Below are positions 16,778 through 23,581 of a stretch of DNA of 33,583 nucleotides, piece by piece (position 1 is the stretch's first letter; every line of letters begins with the position of its first letter). The notes under the pieces were generated by a model. It made no database searches, was not told the DNA's origin, and worked only from the letters and a program-made list of their open reading frames with translations. Position numbers and translations under genes: made by a program. The DNA is from Streptomyces violaceoruber (lineage in GTDB: Bacteria; Actinomycetota; Actinomycetes; Streptomycetales; Streptomycetaceae). The stretch is from assembly GCA_000720805.1 (NCBI GenBank), contig JODI01000085.1, positions 1-33,583 on the forward strand, written 5' to 3'.

Positions 16778-16873
16778 GAGTTCGGAACACATCCGTAACC
16801 GGAGGAGGTGGGAGCGACGGCAGGGCGAGGGACGAGAGGGCGAGCGACGACAGCGGCAGCGGTCCGCCCAGTG

Positions 16874-17536
16874 CTACGAGGTGAGGTCGAGCAGACCCCT
16901 GCGGGCGGCCTCGGTGACGGCCCCCGCGCGGTTGTCGACGCCGAGCTTCCGGTAGATGCGCACCAAGTGCGTCTTGATCGTTGCCTCGCTCAGGAAGAGG
17001 GACTCGGCGATCGAGCGGTTGCTGTGCCCGTCGGCCATCAGGCGGACGACCTCCTTCTCCCGGTGCGTCAGGTCGGTGGGCGGATCGACCGCCCGGCCGA
17101 CGAGGTCGCCGACGATCTCGGGAGCCAGCCCCATGCCCCCGGCGGCGGCACTGCGCACGGCCCGGAACAGTTCCTCGGGCGGACCGGCCTTCAGTACATA
17201 GCCCCGGGCGCCCGCTTCGAGCGCGCGGACGACATCGGCGCGGCCGGAGTAGCTGGTCAGCATCACCACCGGCCGGCCGGGCGCCTCGGCGGCCAGCCGC
17301 CGGACCGCTTCGATCCCGTCCATGCCCTGACCGGCGCCCGCGAACCGCAGATCCATCAGGACGACGTCGGGCGCGTGTTCGAGGGCCAGATGGACGGCCT
17401 CCTCGCCACTGCCCGCCTCCGCGACCACGTCGAGGTCCGGTTCGCCTTCCAACAGGGCCCGCAGGCCGGCCCGGACCACCACGTGGTCGTCCGCGATCAG
17501 GAGACGGAGCGGGGTTTCGGCCCCGGGGCTGGTCAT
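16874..17536 (-). CDS. NarL/LuxR family DNA-binding response regulator
   Basis: 220 residues. The receiver domain (about 10-125) has the acidic pair D16-D17, phosphoacceptor D62 (VVLMD), Thr in VVMLTS and Lys in GYVLKAG. A C-terminal LuxR-type helix-turn-helix (about 152-215) reads LTHREKEVVRLMADGHSNRSIAESLFLSEATIKTHLVRIYRKLGV. The ATG overlaps the stop codon of the upstream kinase gene by four bases (ATGA), giving coupled translation of a cognate pair. It would be phosphorylated by that kinase and bind promoters as a dimer; its targets are unknown. Confidence 0.95.
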   Translation of the reverse strand: MTSPGAETPLRLLIADDHVVVRAGLRALLEGEPDLDVVAEAGSGEEAVHLALEHAPDVVLMDLRFAGAGQGMDGIEAVRRLAAEAPGRPVVMLTSYSGRADVVRALEAGARGYVLKAGPPEELFRAVRSAAAGGMGLAPEIVGDLVGRAVDPPTDLTHREKEVVRLMADGHSNRSIAESLFLSEATIKTHLVRIYRKLGVDNRAGAVTEAARRGLLDLTS

Positions 17537-18849
17537 CGGGCCATCACCGACGGCACCGGCAGGCTCGGGCCGACCGGTGAGCGGGCGGGCAGCCTGGCCC
17601 GGACCCGGGTCCCCCGGCCCGGCACGCTCCCGACGTCGAGATCACCGCCGTACTCGCGCAGCCGCGCCCGTGCCGCCGGAAGCCCCAGTCCTCGGTGCGA
17701 CAAGGAAGCACCGCCCGTCCGAGAACCGCCTGCCGGCGAATCGCCCGCACGGGAACCGGTGATCTGGGACCCACTGGCCTGCGAGGGGACGAAGCCGATG
17801 CCGTCGTCACTGAGCTCCAGTTCGACGCGGTCCTGGTACTGATGGAGCGTCACCAGCAGGTTGCGGGCCTGTGCGTGCTCCCGTACGTTCGCCAGCATGC
17901 TCTGTGCCACCCGGAACAGCGTGGTGGCGGACTGGGCGTTCAGCTCGGGGCGTGCGGTTCCCACTGCCCGGAACCGCACCCGGGCGGCCGTTCCCTCCTG
18001 CTGCGCGCGCTCGCACAGCAGCCGCAACGACCCTTCGAGACCGGCCTCCGCGATCGTGGTCGGCGTGAGGTCGCGGATGATGCGGCGGGTCTCGGCGAGC
18101 CCCGCGTCCAGGCCGTCGGCGGCCGCCCGCATCCGGGCCCGCGCCGCGTCGGGCCGCTCGGTCAGATCCCGCTCCGCCGCGTGCAGCAGCATCAGATTCC
18201 CGGCGAGTTCCTGGGCGAGCGTGTCGTGCAGGTCTCTGGCGATGCGCTCGCGTTCCTTCAGCACACCGGCCCGGCGCTGCTCCTCCGCCAGGATGTGACG
18301 GGTCCCTTCCAGCTCCTCCAGCAGCCGCCGGCGCTGCACGGCGTCGCGCTGCAGTGCCCGGTACAGGGATACGGTGCCCCAGACGGCGGCCACGGGGATC
18401 AGGACCAGCTCCGGGTCGAAGCCGCCGCCGGTACGCGTCAGGCGGCCGATCAGGACCACCGTGATCGCGACCAGCACCGCGGTGGCGGACCGCTGGCCCA
18501 GGGCGCGCAGTGATACGCACGCCACCGGGACCGCGCACCAGGCGTACGCCCCGGTCAGCGGTGGCGGGGCCAGGAGCATGAGGACCGTCCAGAGCAGCAG
18601 CAGCGCCGCGACCCAGGAACGTCTGACGCGCGGGCCGAGTCTCTTCCACAGCACCAGACCCGTCGCGTATCCCACGGCGAGCAGCCCGCTGACGATCACG
18701 ATGTGCCAGCACAGCGCGCTCTGCAGACGTGTGAGCCGGACCAGGGCGGCACCGACGACGGTGAAGAGCACGAAGTGCGGGATCCGGCCCGGAGCGAGCC
18801 GGGTGCCACGCGTCGACGGCGTGCTGCGGGCGGGGTCGCGGTCGGCCAC
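17533..18849 (-). CDS. NarL-type sensor histidine kinase (HisKA_3 family)
   Basis: 438 residues with a GTG start at 18849 preceded by a G-rich AGGGGG about 7 bases upstream. Five or six membrane helices occupy about residues 22-165 with very short loops, so sensing is probably within or at the membrane. The dimerisation/phosphoacceptor motif ERIARDLHDTLAQELAGN gives H208. The HATPase domain has NVREHA (N box), D348-D-G-I-G352 and HRGLGLPAARARLREYGG (385 onward). Between the D box and the G box is a Ser/Gly-rich insertion (about 356-384) that lengthens the ATP lid. The gene overlaps its response regulator by four bases. The stimulus is unknown; the nearby solute-binding protein is a possible but unproven partner. 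Confidence 0.93.
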   Translation of the reverse strand: MADRDPARSTPSTRGTRLAPGRIPHFVLFTVVGAALVRLTRLQSALCWHIVIVSGLLAVGYATGLVLWKRLGPRVRRSWVAALLLLWTVLMLLAPPPLTGAYAWCAVPVACVSLRALGQRSATAVLVAITVVLIGRLTRTGGGFDPELVLIPVAAVWGTVSLYRALQRDAVQRRRLLEELEGTRHILAEEQRRAGVLKERERIARDLHDTLAQELAGNLMLLHAAERDLTERPDAARARMRAAADGLDAGLAETRRIIRDLTPTTIAEAGLEGSLRLLCERAQQEGTAARVRFRAVGTARPELNAQSATTLFRVAQSMLANVREHAQARNLLVTLHQYQDRVELELSDDGIGFVPSQASGSQITGSRAGDSPAGGSRTGGASLSHRGLGLPAARARLREYGGDLDVGSVPGRGTRVRARLPARSPVGPSLPVPSVMAR

Positions 18850-18873
18850 GACAAACCCCCTGGTGGATGATCC

Positions 18874-18897
18874 ACTCGGACAGGGCGTCCGAGTCTA
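18874..18897 (-). promoter_or_regulatory. Palindrome overlapping a putative -10 upstream of the kinase gene
   Basis: Perfect 8-bp inverted repeat ACTCGGAC (18874-18881) / GTCCGAGT (18887-18894) with a 5-nt spacer. On the minus strand a -10-like TAGACT (18897-18892) overlaps its upstream arm, and the GTG start is 25 bases downstream. No good -35 is seen. It could be an autoregulatory site for the two-component system or a 5' UTR stem. Confidence 0.45.
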
Positions 18898-18940
18898 TCC
18901 GCCCTGTGTAGGGGTCATGTGAAGATCAGAGGCGGCCCGC

Positions 18941-18972
18941 CGGACGCCGCTCGGTGCGCCGGCCGGCGTCCG
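18941..18972 (-). terminator. Terminator-like hairpin after the Tat-exported solute-binding protein
   Basis: Perfect 9-bp arms CGGACGCCG (18941-18949) and CGGCGTCCG (18964-18972) with a 14-nt loop, beginning 8 bases beyond the stop codon on the minus strand. No U-tract. It suggests that the solute-binding protein gene and the kinase gene are separate transcripts. Confidence 0.6.
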
Positions 18973-18980
18973 CCCGTCCG

Positions 18981-20126
18981 CTACGCGCCCGGGTGCAGGC
19001 CGAGCCGGCCGGGCGTGGGGTCGCCCTCGACCTCGCCGAAGTACAGCGCGAAGGTCTGCTTCCAGCGCTCGACCGCGGCCCGGTCCGCCATGAAACGCGG
19101 GAAACCGTCCACGTTGCCGTTCGGGTACTCCCAGATCGGCTTCAGACCCGCCGGGGGAGTCACATCGGTGCGTACGGACCAGCCGTTGTAGGACGCCTGC
19201 TGCTGACCGGTGGACAGCTGCCAGTTGAGGTAGAGCTTGGCCGCGGTCGGGTTCTTCGCCTGCTTCAGGATCGCCGCCCGCTGGCCCCAGGCCATGAACG
19301 GGTGGCCCTCGGGGACGACGAACCGCGTCGGGGACGAGGCCGGAGCGGTCAGCGAGCCCGAACCGCCGACGCCGATCGCCTTCTGTCCGGCCGCCACCGC
19401 CTCTCCCGGCGAGTTGCTGCCCCGGGCGAACCGTACGTCCTGCGCGGCGAGCTTCGCCACCCAGTCCCAGCCGTACTTCCGCGCGTACAGCGAGTAGAGG
19501 TAGAGGACCGCGTCGTCGTCGTGCGGGTACGACGAGGCGATCCTGCCCTTCCACTTCGGGTCGACCAGGTCGAGCGGGGTGCGCGGGGCGTCGGAACCGA
19601 CCGCGGCCGGGCCGTACATGAAGCTGAAGGCGATCGCGCCGATGGCCACCCAGGCGCCCTGCGGGTCCTTGAACGCGTCGTACACCTCGGAGAACCCGGC
19701 GGGCCGGTACCGCAGCAGCCGGCCCTGCTCCTTCCAGCGGGTGAAGTCCTGGAGGGTCTGGAGCTGTACGACGTCGGGGACCAGGGTGCCGGTGGCGAAC
19801 TGGTTGTCGACGCGGACGTCGTGGTACTTGCTGTAGTCGACGATCAGCGTCAGGTCGATGTCCGGGAAGCGGGCCTTGAAAGCCGCCTTGGTGCCGTCCT
19901 GCTGCGTCGGGGTGTCACCGCCGGCGTAGATCACCAGCTTGCCGCCCTCCGCGAGCGCGGCCCGGTAGAGCTCGTCGAGCGTCCTGGTCTCCTCGGGCCC
20001 CGCGGAGCCACGGGACGTCACGGAGACGTCGGATGCCGAGGCCGCCTGCGCGCCGAGCGCGCCGACCCCGAGGGCGGCGCCCGCACCGGTGGCGAGGACA
20101 CGTCGTCTGCTGGGGAAGCTGGACAC
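18981..20126 (-). CDS. Tat-exported extracellular solute-binding protein (orphan, iron/polyamine-type fold)
   Basis: 381 residues from GTG 20126. A longer frame from ATG 20186 exists, but its extra 20 residues do not resemble a signal n-region and have no ribosome site, whereas GTG 20126 has AGAGG about 10 bases upstream and places SRRRVLATGAGAALG directly at the N-terminus as a twin-arginine signal, cleaved near ASA-SD. No lipobox Cys. The mature protein resembles class-II binding proteins for ferric iron, thiamine or polyamines (GGKLVIYAGGDTPTQQDGTKAAFKARFPDIDL; later PKWKGRIASSYPHDDDAVLYLYSLYARKYGWDW). No permease or ATPase genes are adjacent, so it either works with a distant transporter or serves as a sensor-feeding receptor. 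Ligand unknown. Confidence 0.82.
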   Translation of the reverse strand: MSSFPSRRRVLATGAGAALGVGALGAQAASASDVSVTSRGSAGPEETRTLDELYRAALAEGGKLVIYAGGDTPTQQDGTKAAFKARFPDIDLTLIVDYSKYHDVRVDNQFATGTLVPDVVQLQTLQDFTRWKEQGRLLRYRPAGFSEVYDAFKDPQGAWVAIGAIAFSFMYGPAAVGSDAPRTPLDLVDPKWKGRIASSYPHDDDAVLYLYSLYARKYGWDWVAKLAAQDVRFARGSNSPGEAVAAGQKAIGVGGSGSLTAPASSPTRFVVPEGHPFMAWGQRAAILKQAKNPTAAKLYLNWQLSTGQQQASYNGWSVRTDVTPPAGLKPIWEYPNGNVDGFPRFMADRAAVERWKQTFALYFGEVEGDPTPGRLGLHPGA

Positions 20127-20254
20127 GTCGAGGAGACCTCTCTGATGGGGGGTGTCGAACAACGCCCGGCGCCTGGGCACTGCCATGGTGACCCGGCGCG
20201 GAGAGTCTTCGCGTCGCCCGTTCGCAGTGATCGGGTCCGCGAAGGACGTAATCC

Positions 20255-20278
20255 GCGTTCAACCGATCGGTTGAACGC
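20255..20278. promoter_or_regulatory. 24-bp perfect palindrome, TetR-type operator candidate
   Basis: The 20-base core GTTCAACCGATCGGTTGAAC (20257-20276) is perfectly palindromic and extends by one GC pair and one CG pair to 24 bp. The ACCGATCGGT centre is typical of TetR-family operators in actinobacteria. It lies about 130 bases upstream of the orphan solute-binding protein start. No TetR gene is in the window. Confidence 0.65.
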
Positions 20279-20422
20279 CCCCCTGTCGGAGAGCGGGGGC
20301 GCGGGCCTGTCCCTTGTCCCGGAGCGGGGTCGCCGGCCTGCTCCGGCAAGTGCTCCGCGGGGAATCGTCCGCGCGGGGCAGGGTGGCCGGCGGGTGGTCG
20401 TCAGGCCGGGAAAGTCGCCGTG

Positions 20423-20471
20423 TGGTGCAAGTCGTCAGGTGGTGATGTCGCCAGGTGGTGAAGTCGCCAGG
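20423..20471. repeat. 16-17 bp tandem repeat, three copies
   Basis: Units resembling TGGTGAAGTCGCCAGG at 20423-20439 (17 bases, most divergent), 20440-20455 and 20456-20471; the last two differ at one position. A partial AAAGTCGCCG precedes them at 20411. No gene or clear function is attached. Confidence 0.65.
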
Positions 20472-20806
20472 CTGCGGAACGGAGGCAGAGCAGCCGGAAT
20501 TCACCGGCGAGTACGCCGCACGGGTCGTGGACGCCCGGGAGTCGGGCCACCAGGCCGGCAGTGGTGGTCCAGACGTCGGCCGCCGTTGCGGGACAGCTCG
20601 GCGGTGACGTTCGGGCGCCGGTCAGATCCGGCGAGCGGTGGACCAGGGTGCCGGGCACCTCGCGGTCCGTCGCAGCGTGGCGACCGTGATCCCCCTTCGG
20701 GGCAGCGGCGAGCCGGCGTTCCCTGCCGCGCCGCCATGCCCCGTCCTCGCCCACCGCTGACGGGGCATGCATGGGGCCCGGGGCCCGGCGCGTCACCCGT
20801 CCGTGC

Positions 20807-21376
20807 TCATCCCTCGTTGCCGAGTGCGCTGCGGACGGCGTCCCGGGTGCGGTCCATCAGGGCCGCCAGGGGGCCGACGGCCAGGTTCTTCGCCGCGGAC
20901 TCGGTGCCGGGGTGGGGGTGGGTCGGGGCCAGCTTCTCGGCCGTCCTGACCGCCGTCGCCATCGACGCCAGACGGGCCTTGTCGGCGTGGCGGCGGACGT
21001 GGATGAACTCGTAGCGCTCCTCGGCCCGCGCGTGGGCCGACACCTCCGCGCGCAGCGCCCGCAGTTCGGGCAGGAACTCGGGGTCGTCGGTGTCCATGCC
21101 GTCGAGTCGGGACAGGAGCTCCTTCGCCTCCCGTTCCTCCCTGAGCCGGGCCTCCACGACGGCCGCGCCGCCGGGCACCGAGCTCCGGGTGAAGGGGTGG
21201 ACGATCTCCTCCTCGGCCGTCTCGTGCACGGCGAGCAGCCGGACCAGGCGGCGGAAGGCCGCCCGGCGCTCGTCACCGGACGTCCGCTCCACCTCGTCGA
21301 AAAGGTTGCGGATGTCGCCGTGCTGGCGCATGAGCAGGGCGACGACGTCCGCGTCGCTCGCGGCGATCCCGGCCAT
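20807..21376 (-). CDS. Hemerythrin HHE domain-containing protein
   Basis: 189 residues. ATG 21376 follows GAGGAG at 7 bases; an earlier in-frame start adds only a Pro/Ser-rich stretch. The di-iron hemerythrin-like helices are visible: RQH19GDIRNLFDEVE, VH51ETAEEEIVH60PF, then a third helix with SAH115ARAEERYEFIHV. The C-terminal 60 residues are a Lys/Arg-rich tail (TRDAVRSALGNEG). Such proteins bind O2, NO or iron and often appear in oxidative or nitrosative stress responses. It starts two bases after the stop codon of the ferritin-like gene and is clearly co-translated with it. Confidence 0.9.
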   Translation of the reverse strand: MAGIAASDADVVALLMRQHGDIRNLFDEVERTSGDERRAAFRRLVRLLAVHETAEEEIVHPFTRSSVPGGAAVVEARLREEREAKELLSRLDGMDTDDPEFLPELRALRAEVSAHARAEERYEFIHVRRHADKARLASMATAVRTAEKLAPTHPHPGTESAAKNLAVGPLAALMDRTRDAVRSALGNEG

Positions 21377-21377
21377 G

Positions 21378-22580
21378 TCAGCTCCTCTCCCGGGAGGCGA
21401 GGTCGGGGTGCTCGCCCTCGGTCTCGATGCGGTACTCATGCCCGAACATCTCCCGGTGCTGGGCCATCACCTGCTCGCTGGGCGGCTCCTCGCCGCCGTG
21501 GACGGCCTCCTGCATCCGCGTGAACCGCTCGTGCGCGTCCCGGACGTAACCGGTGCCGAGCGTGGTCAAGTCCATCTGCGTGTCCAGCAGTTCGCGGACG
21601 TACGCCTTGTTCGGCTCGAAGGTGAGGACGTTCGGCAGCTCGGGCGCGAGGATCTCCTGCGGTTCCCGGGTGTCATGACGGCGCATCAGATCGCAGGCGA
21701 TACGCAGGTGTTCGAGCTCCATGTTCAGATGGAGCTCCCAGATCGCCTTCACCTTTGGGTCGGACTCCTGCTCCATGAACGAGTGGTAGAGGTAGCACTC
21801 GTTGTACTCGTGGTTGACGAGCTGCTCCCACCACGTCTCGCCCGGGTCGACCAGGGACTCGTAGTGGGTGACGTGCTCCTCCTCGATGAGGGCGATCTCC
21901 TGGTAGAGGCGGCGGGCGATGGGCTCCATGTACTGGGGGCCGACGTTCATGTAGAAGTTCATGGTCTGCTGCTCCGCCGACATGATCGTCAGCGCGTGCA
22001 GCCGGGACAGCGGGTTGACCGTCGAGCGGTCGTACGGCTCGCGCACGTTGTCGGCCGGGTGACGGTGGTGGAACTTCGTCGGCCGGCCCGGCATCACCTC
22101 GGTGAGGTTCTCGACGATGGCGTCCGCCTTGCGGTGCTCGATCATCTCGTAGAGGTTGGCGTACCGGAACAGGTGGTCGAAATCCTCCAGGACGCCGAAC
22201 TCGTACGCCTGCTTCAGATACGGGTCGGGCTCGTGGCGGGCGATCCAGCCGGTGAGGTCGACCGCCACCTGTTCGTAGGCGATGGTGGTCTCCAGGACGG
22301 ACGCGAGTCCGGGCAGCAGCCAGTTGACCGCCTTCTGCTGCTGTTGCTCGATGTAGCGGACCTCGGCCAGTTGGCGTTTGACGTCGGGGTCGGGACAGTG
22401 GCGGGCGAACTGGTGGCTGAAGAGCACCGCCTCGACCTCGATGCCGTTCATGGCGATGATGCGGCAACGGGTGTACGGATCGCTGCGGTCGGGGTCGATC
22501 GGTTCGACGTCCAACTCCCGCCAGCTGCGGAGTTGGCGGTCCAGGGGGATTCCTTGGTGCTCAAGGGGATTGAAGCCCAT
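21378..22580 (-). CDS. Uncharacterised ferritin-like (putative di-iron) protein
   Basis: 400 residues with ATG 22580 preceded by two consecutive AAGGAGGAGACC units. I do not recognise a named family. The sequence is almost all helical and rich in Glu/His pairs that look like ferritin-type iron ligands: E48/E50-x-H56, E103, E132-DFDH136, E145-x-x-EH149 in the first half; E228, E233-EEH236, H257-E258, E288-x-E-H291 in the second. The two sets suggest two tandem four-helix bundles of the ferritin-like superfamily. There is a short Tyr/His-rich stretch (NECYLYHSFMEQE, 260-272). No signal peptide or membrane helix. Its tight coupling to the hemerythrin gene supports a role in iron or O2/peroxide chemistry, but an enzyme activity cannot be named. 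Confidence 0.75.
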   Translation of the reverse strand: MGFNPLEHQGIPLDRQLRSWRELDVEPIDPDRSDPYTRCRIIAMNGIEVEAVLFSHQFARHCPDPDVKRQLAEVRYIEQQQQKAVNWLLPGLASVLETTIAYEQVAVDLTGWIARHEPDPYLKQAYEFGVLEDFDHLFRYANLYEMIEHRKADAIVENLTEVMPGRPTKFHHRHPADNVREPYDRSTVNPLSRLHALTIMSAEQQTMNFYMNVGPQYMEPIARRLYQEIALIEEEHVTHYESLVDPGETWWEQLVNHEYNECYLYHSFMEQESDPKVKAIWELHLNMELEHLRIACDLMRRHDTREPQEILAPELPNVLTFEPNKAYVRELLDTQMDLTTLGTGYVRDAHERFTRMQEAVHGGEEPPSEQVMAQHREMFGHEYRIETEGEHPDLASRERS

Positions 22581-22583
22581 GGT

Positions 22584-22607
22584 GGTCTCCTCCTTGGTCT
22601 CCTCCTT
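22584..22607 (-). promoter_or_regulatory. Tandem duplicated Shine-Dalgarno before the ferritin-like gene
   Basis: On the minus strand AAGGAGGAGACC occurs twice in direct succession (22607-22596 and 22595-22584), the second copy ending three bases before ATG 22580. Each copy contains a full GGAGG. The proximal one is correctly spaced for initiation; the distal one, about 17-22 bases upstream, could act as a standby site. Confidence 0.75.
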
Positions 22608-23035
22608 GGCGACGGCCGGAAGGTGCGTACTGGGTACTGGGCCGAGTCGTCCCCGGGTACCCCCGCCCGTCTGCTCCGAAAAGCCGGGGGCGGGGTCAGA
22701 AGCGGCAGCAGGCCACCGGCGCGAACCGGTCCCTGGCTTCCCGCGTGCCCGGCGTACACCGGGTTTCCGGCGTGCGTGTGCGCGGCTGCGGGTGCCTCAG
22801 GGCGAGCGGCGTATCCCGGGGCGAGCGGCGTGCTCGGGGTGTCCGCTGTACCCGGCGTCCACAGGGTCCTGGCTTGCCCGGGGTGTCCGATGTACCCGGC
22901 GTCCACCGGGTCCCGGCATGCCCGGGGTGGGTCGGGTTGCCGGCATGACCGGTGTGCATCACTTGCCCGGGGTGGGTCGGGTTCCCGGCATGACCGGTGT
23001 GCGTCACTTGCCCGGGGTGCTCGGCCCTGCGTGGT
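22608..23035. repeat. 44-45 bp tandem repeat array in the intergenic gap
   Basis: Units begin with GGGGTG at 22836, 22880, 22924, 22969 and (partial) 23014. The first two units are 44 bp and differ at four positions; the next two are 45 bp and differ at two. Shorter related blocks (ACCGGGTTTCCGG, GGGGCGAGCGGCG) precede them from about 22740. All six frames are open across the array because the sequence is GC-rich, but none has a start with a Shine-Dalgarno. No gene is supported in this 455-base gap. Confidence 0.8.
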
Positions 23036-23581
23036 TCAGGAGTGCGACTCCTGGGGTGCGGGCCGGTCGGCGGTCTGCCGGAAGGTCTGCTTGATCTGGC
23101 GCAGACGGAGCTCCTCAAGCGTGTCCAGCTGCCGCTGGGCACGTTCGAGGAGGGCGTCGAGGTGTCCCGGGTCGAGGCGCGGGTCGGCGCCGGTCAGCCG
23201 GTGCAGGGTCCGCCAGCCGGCCGCCTTTCCCTCCACGCCCAGGCGCAGCAGCTCCAGCTCCAGCATGGGGGAGAGCGGTGAGCGGCGGACGAGCCGGCCG
23301 TTGGCCTTGAGCCGACCCGCCCTCTCCGCCAGACGGCCCGCGACGATCTTGTAACGGCGTACGGGCACCTCCAGAGACCGCATGATCGTCAGCAGGCTCG
23401 CCCGGTCCTCGGCTATCTCGTCGGCGACCGGCCGCACGGCGTCGGCGAGCGCCGGGTCCCGCTCCGCCTCCGCTTCGGCCAGTAGCCTTGCCCGGTCGAC
23501 GGCGAGCGTGGCTCCGGCGAGGTGATCGTTGAGGTAGATGCCGAGCAGGTCGGTGTCGGTTCGGTACGGGCGATCATGCAT
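23036..23581 (-). CDS. Hypothetical all-helical protein
   Basis: 181 residues; ATG 23581 has AAGGGAG about 9 bases upstream, while the longer open frame is low-complexity. The sequence is nearly all amphipathic helix: YLNDHLAGATLAVDRARLLAEAEAERD, a second helix with DEIAEDRASLLTIMRSLEV, then GRLAERAGRLKANGRLVRRSPLSPMLELELLRLGVEGKAAGWRTL and a final long charged helix LDALLERAQRQLDTLEELRLRQIKQTF that could be a coiled coil. No signal, membrane segment or obvious metal site. The size and four-helix pattern recall ferritin-like bundles, but key ligands are not conserved enough to say so. It is the first of three helical-bundle genes on this strand, separated from the next by the repeat array. 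Confidence 0.75.
   Translation of the reverse strand: MHDRPYRTDTDLLGIYLNDHLAGATLAVDRARLLAEAEAERDPALADAVRPVADEIAEDRASLLTIMRSLEVPVRRYKIVAGRLAERAGRLKANGRLVRRSPLSPMLELELLRLGVEGKAAGWRTLHRLTGADPRLDPGHLDALLERAQRQLDTLEELRLRQIKQTFRQTADRPAPQESHS

Larger units (their letters stand above)
20127..20806. other. 680-base intergenic region with palindrome and short tandem repeat, no supported gene
   Basis: It holds a 24-bp palindrome and a 16-bp tandem repeat (listed separately). Minus-strand open frames here (for example from GTG 20796, 131 codons) have no Shine-Dalgarno and no recognisable domain. Part of that frame (residues about 75-115) is less Arg/Pro-biased and could be a gene remnant, but this is weak. 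Confidence 0.5.

Noticed and set aside
20401..20796. Minus-strand frame of 131 codons in the gap between the binding protein and hemerythrin genes
   Set aside because: GTG start with no ribosome site, no domain, and its end consists of the 16-bp tandem repeats.
21090..23354. 754-codon plus-strand frame through the ferritin-like gene and the repeat array
   Set aside because: Antisense to a gene with a strong start site and ferritin-like motifs; the repeat part is open in all frames by composition.
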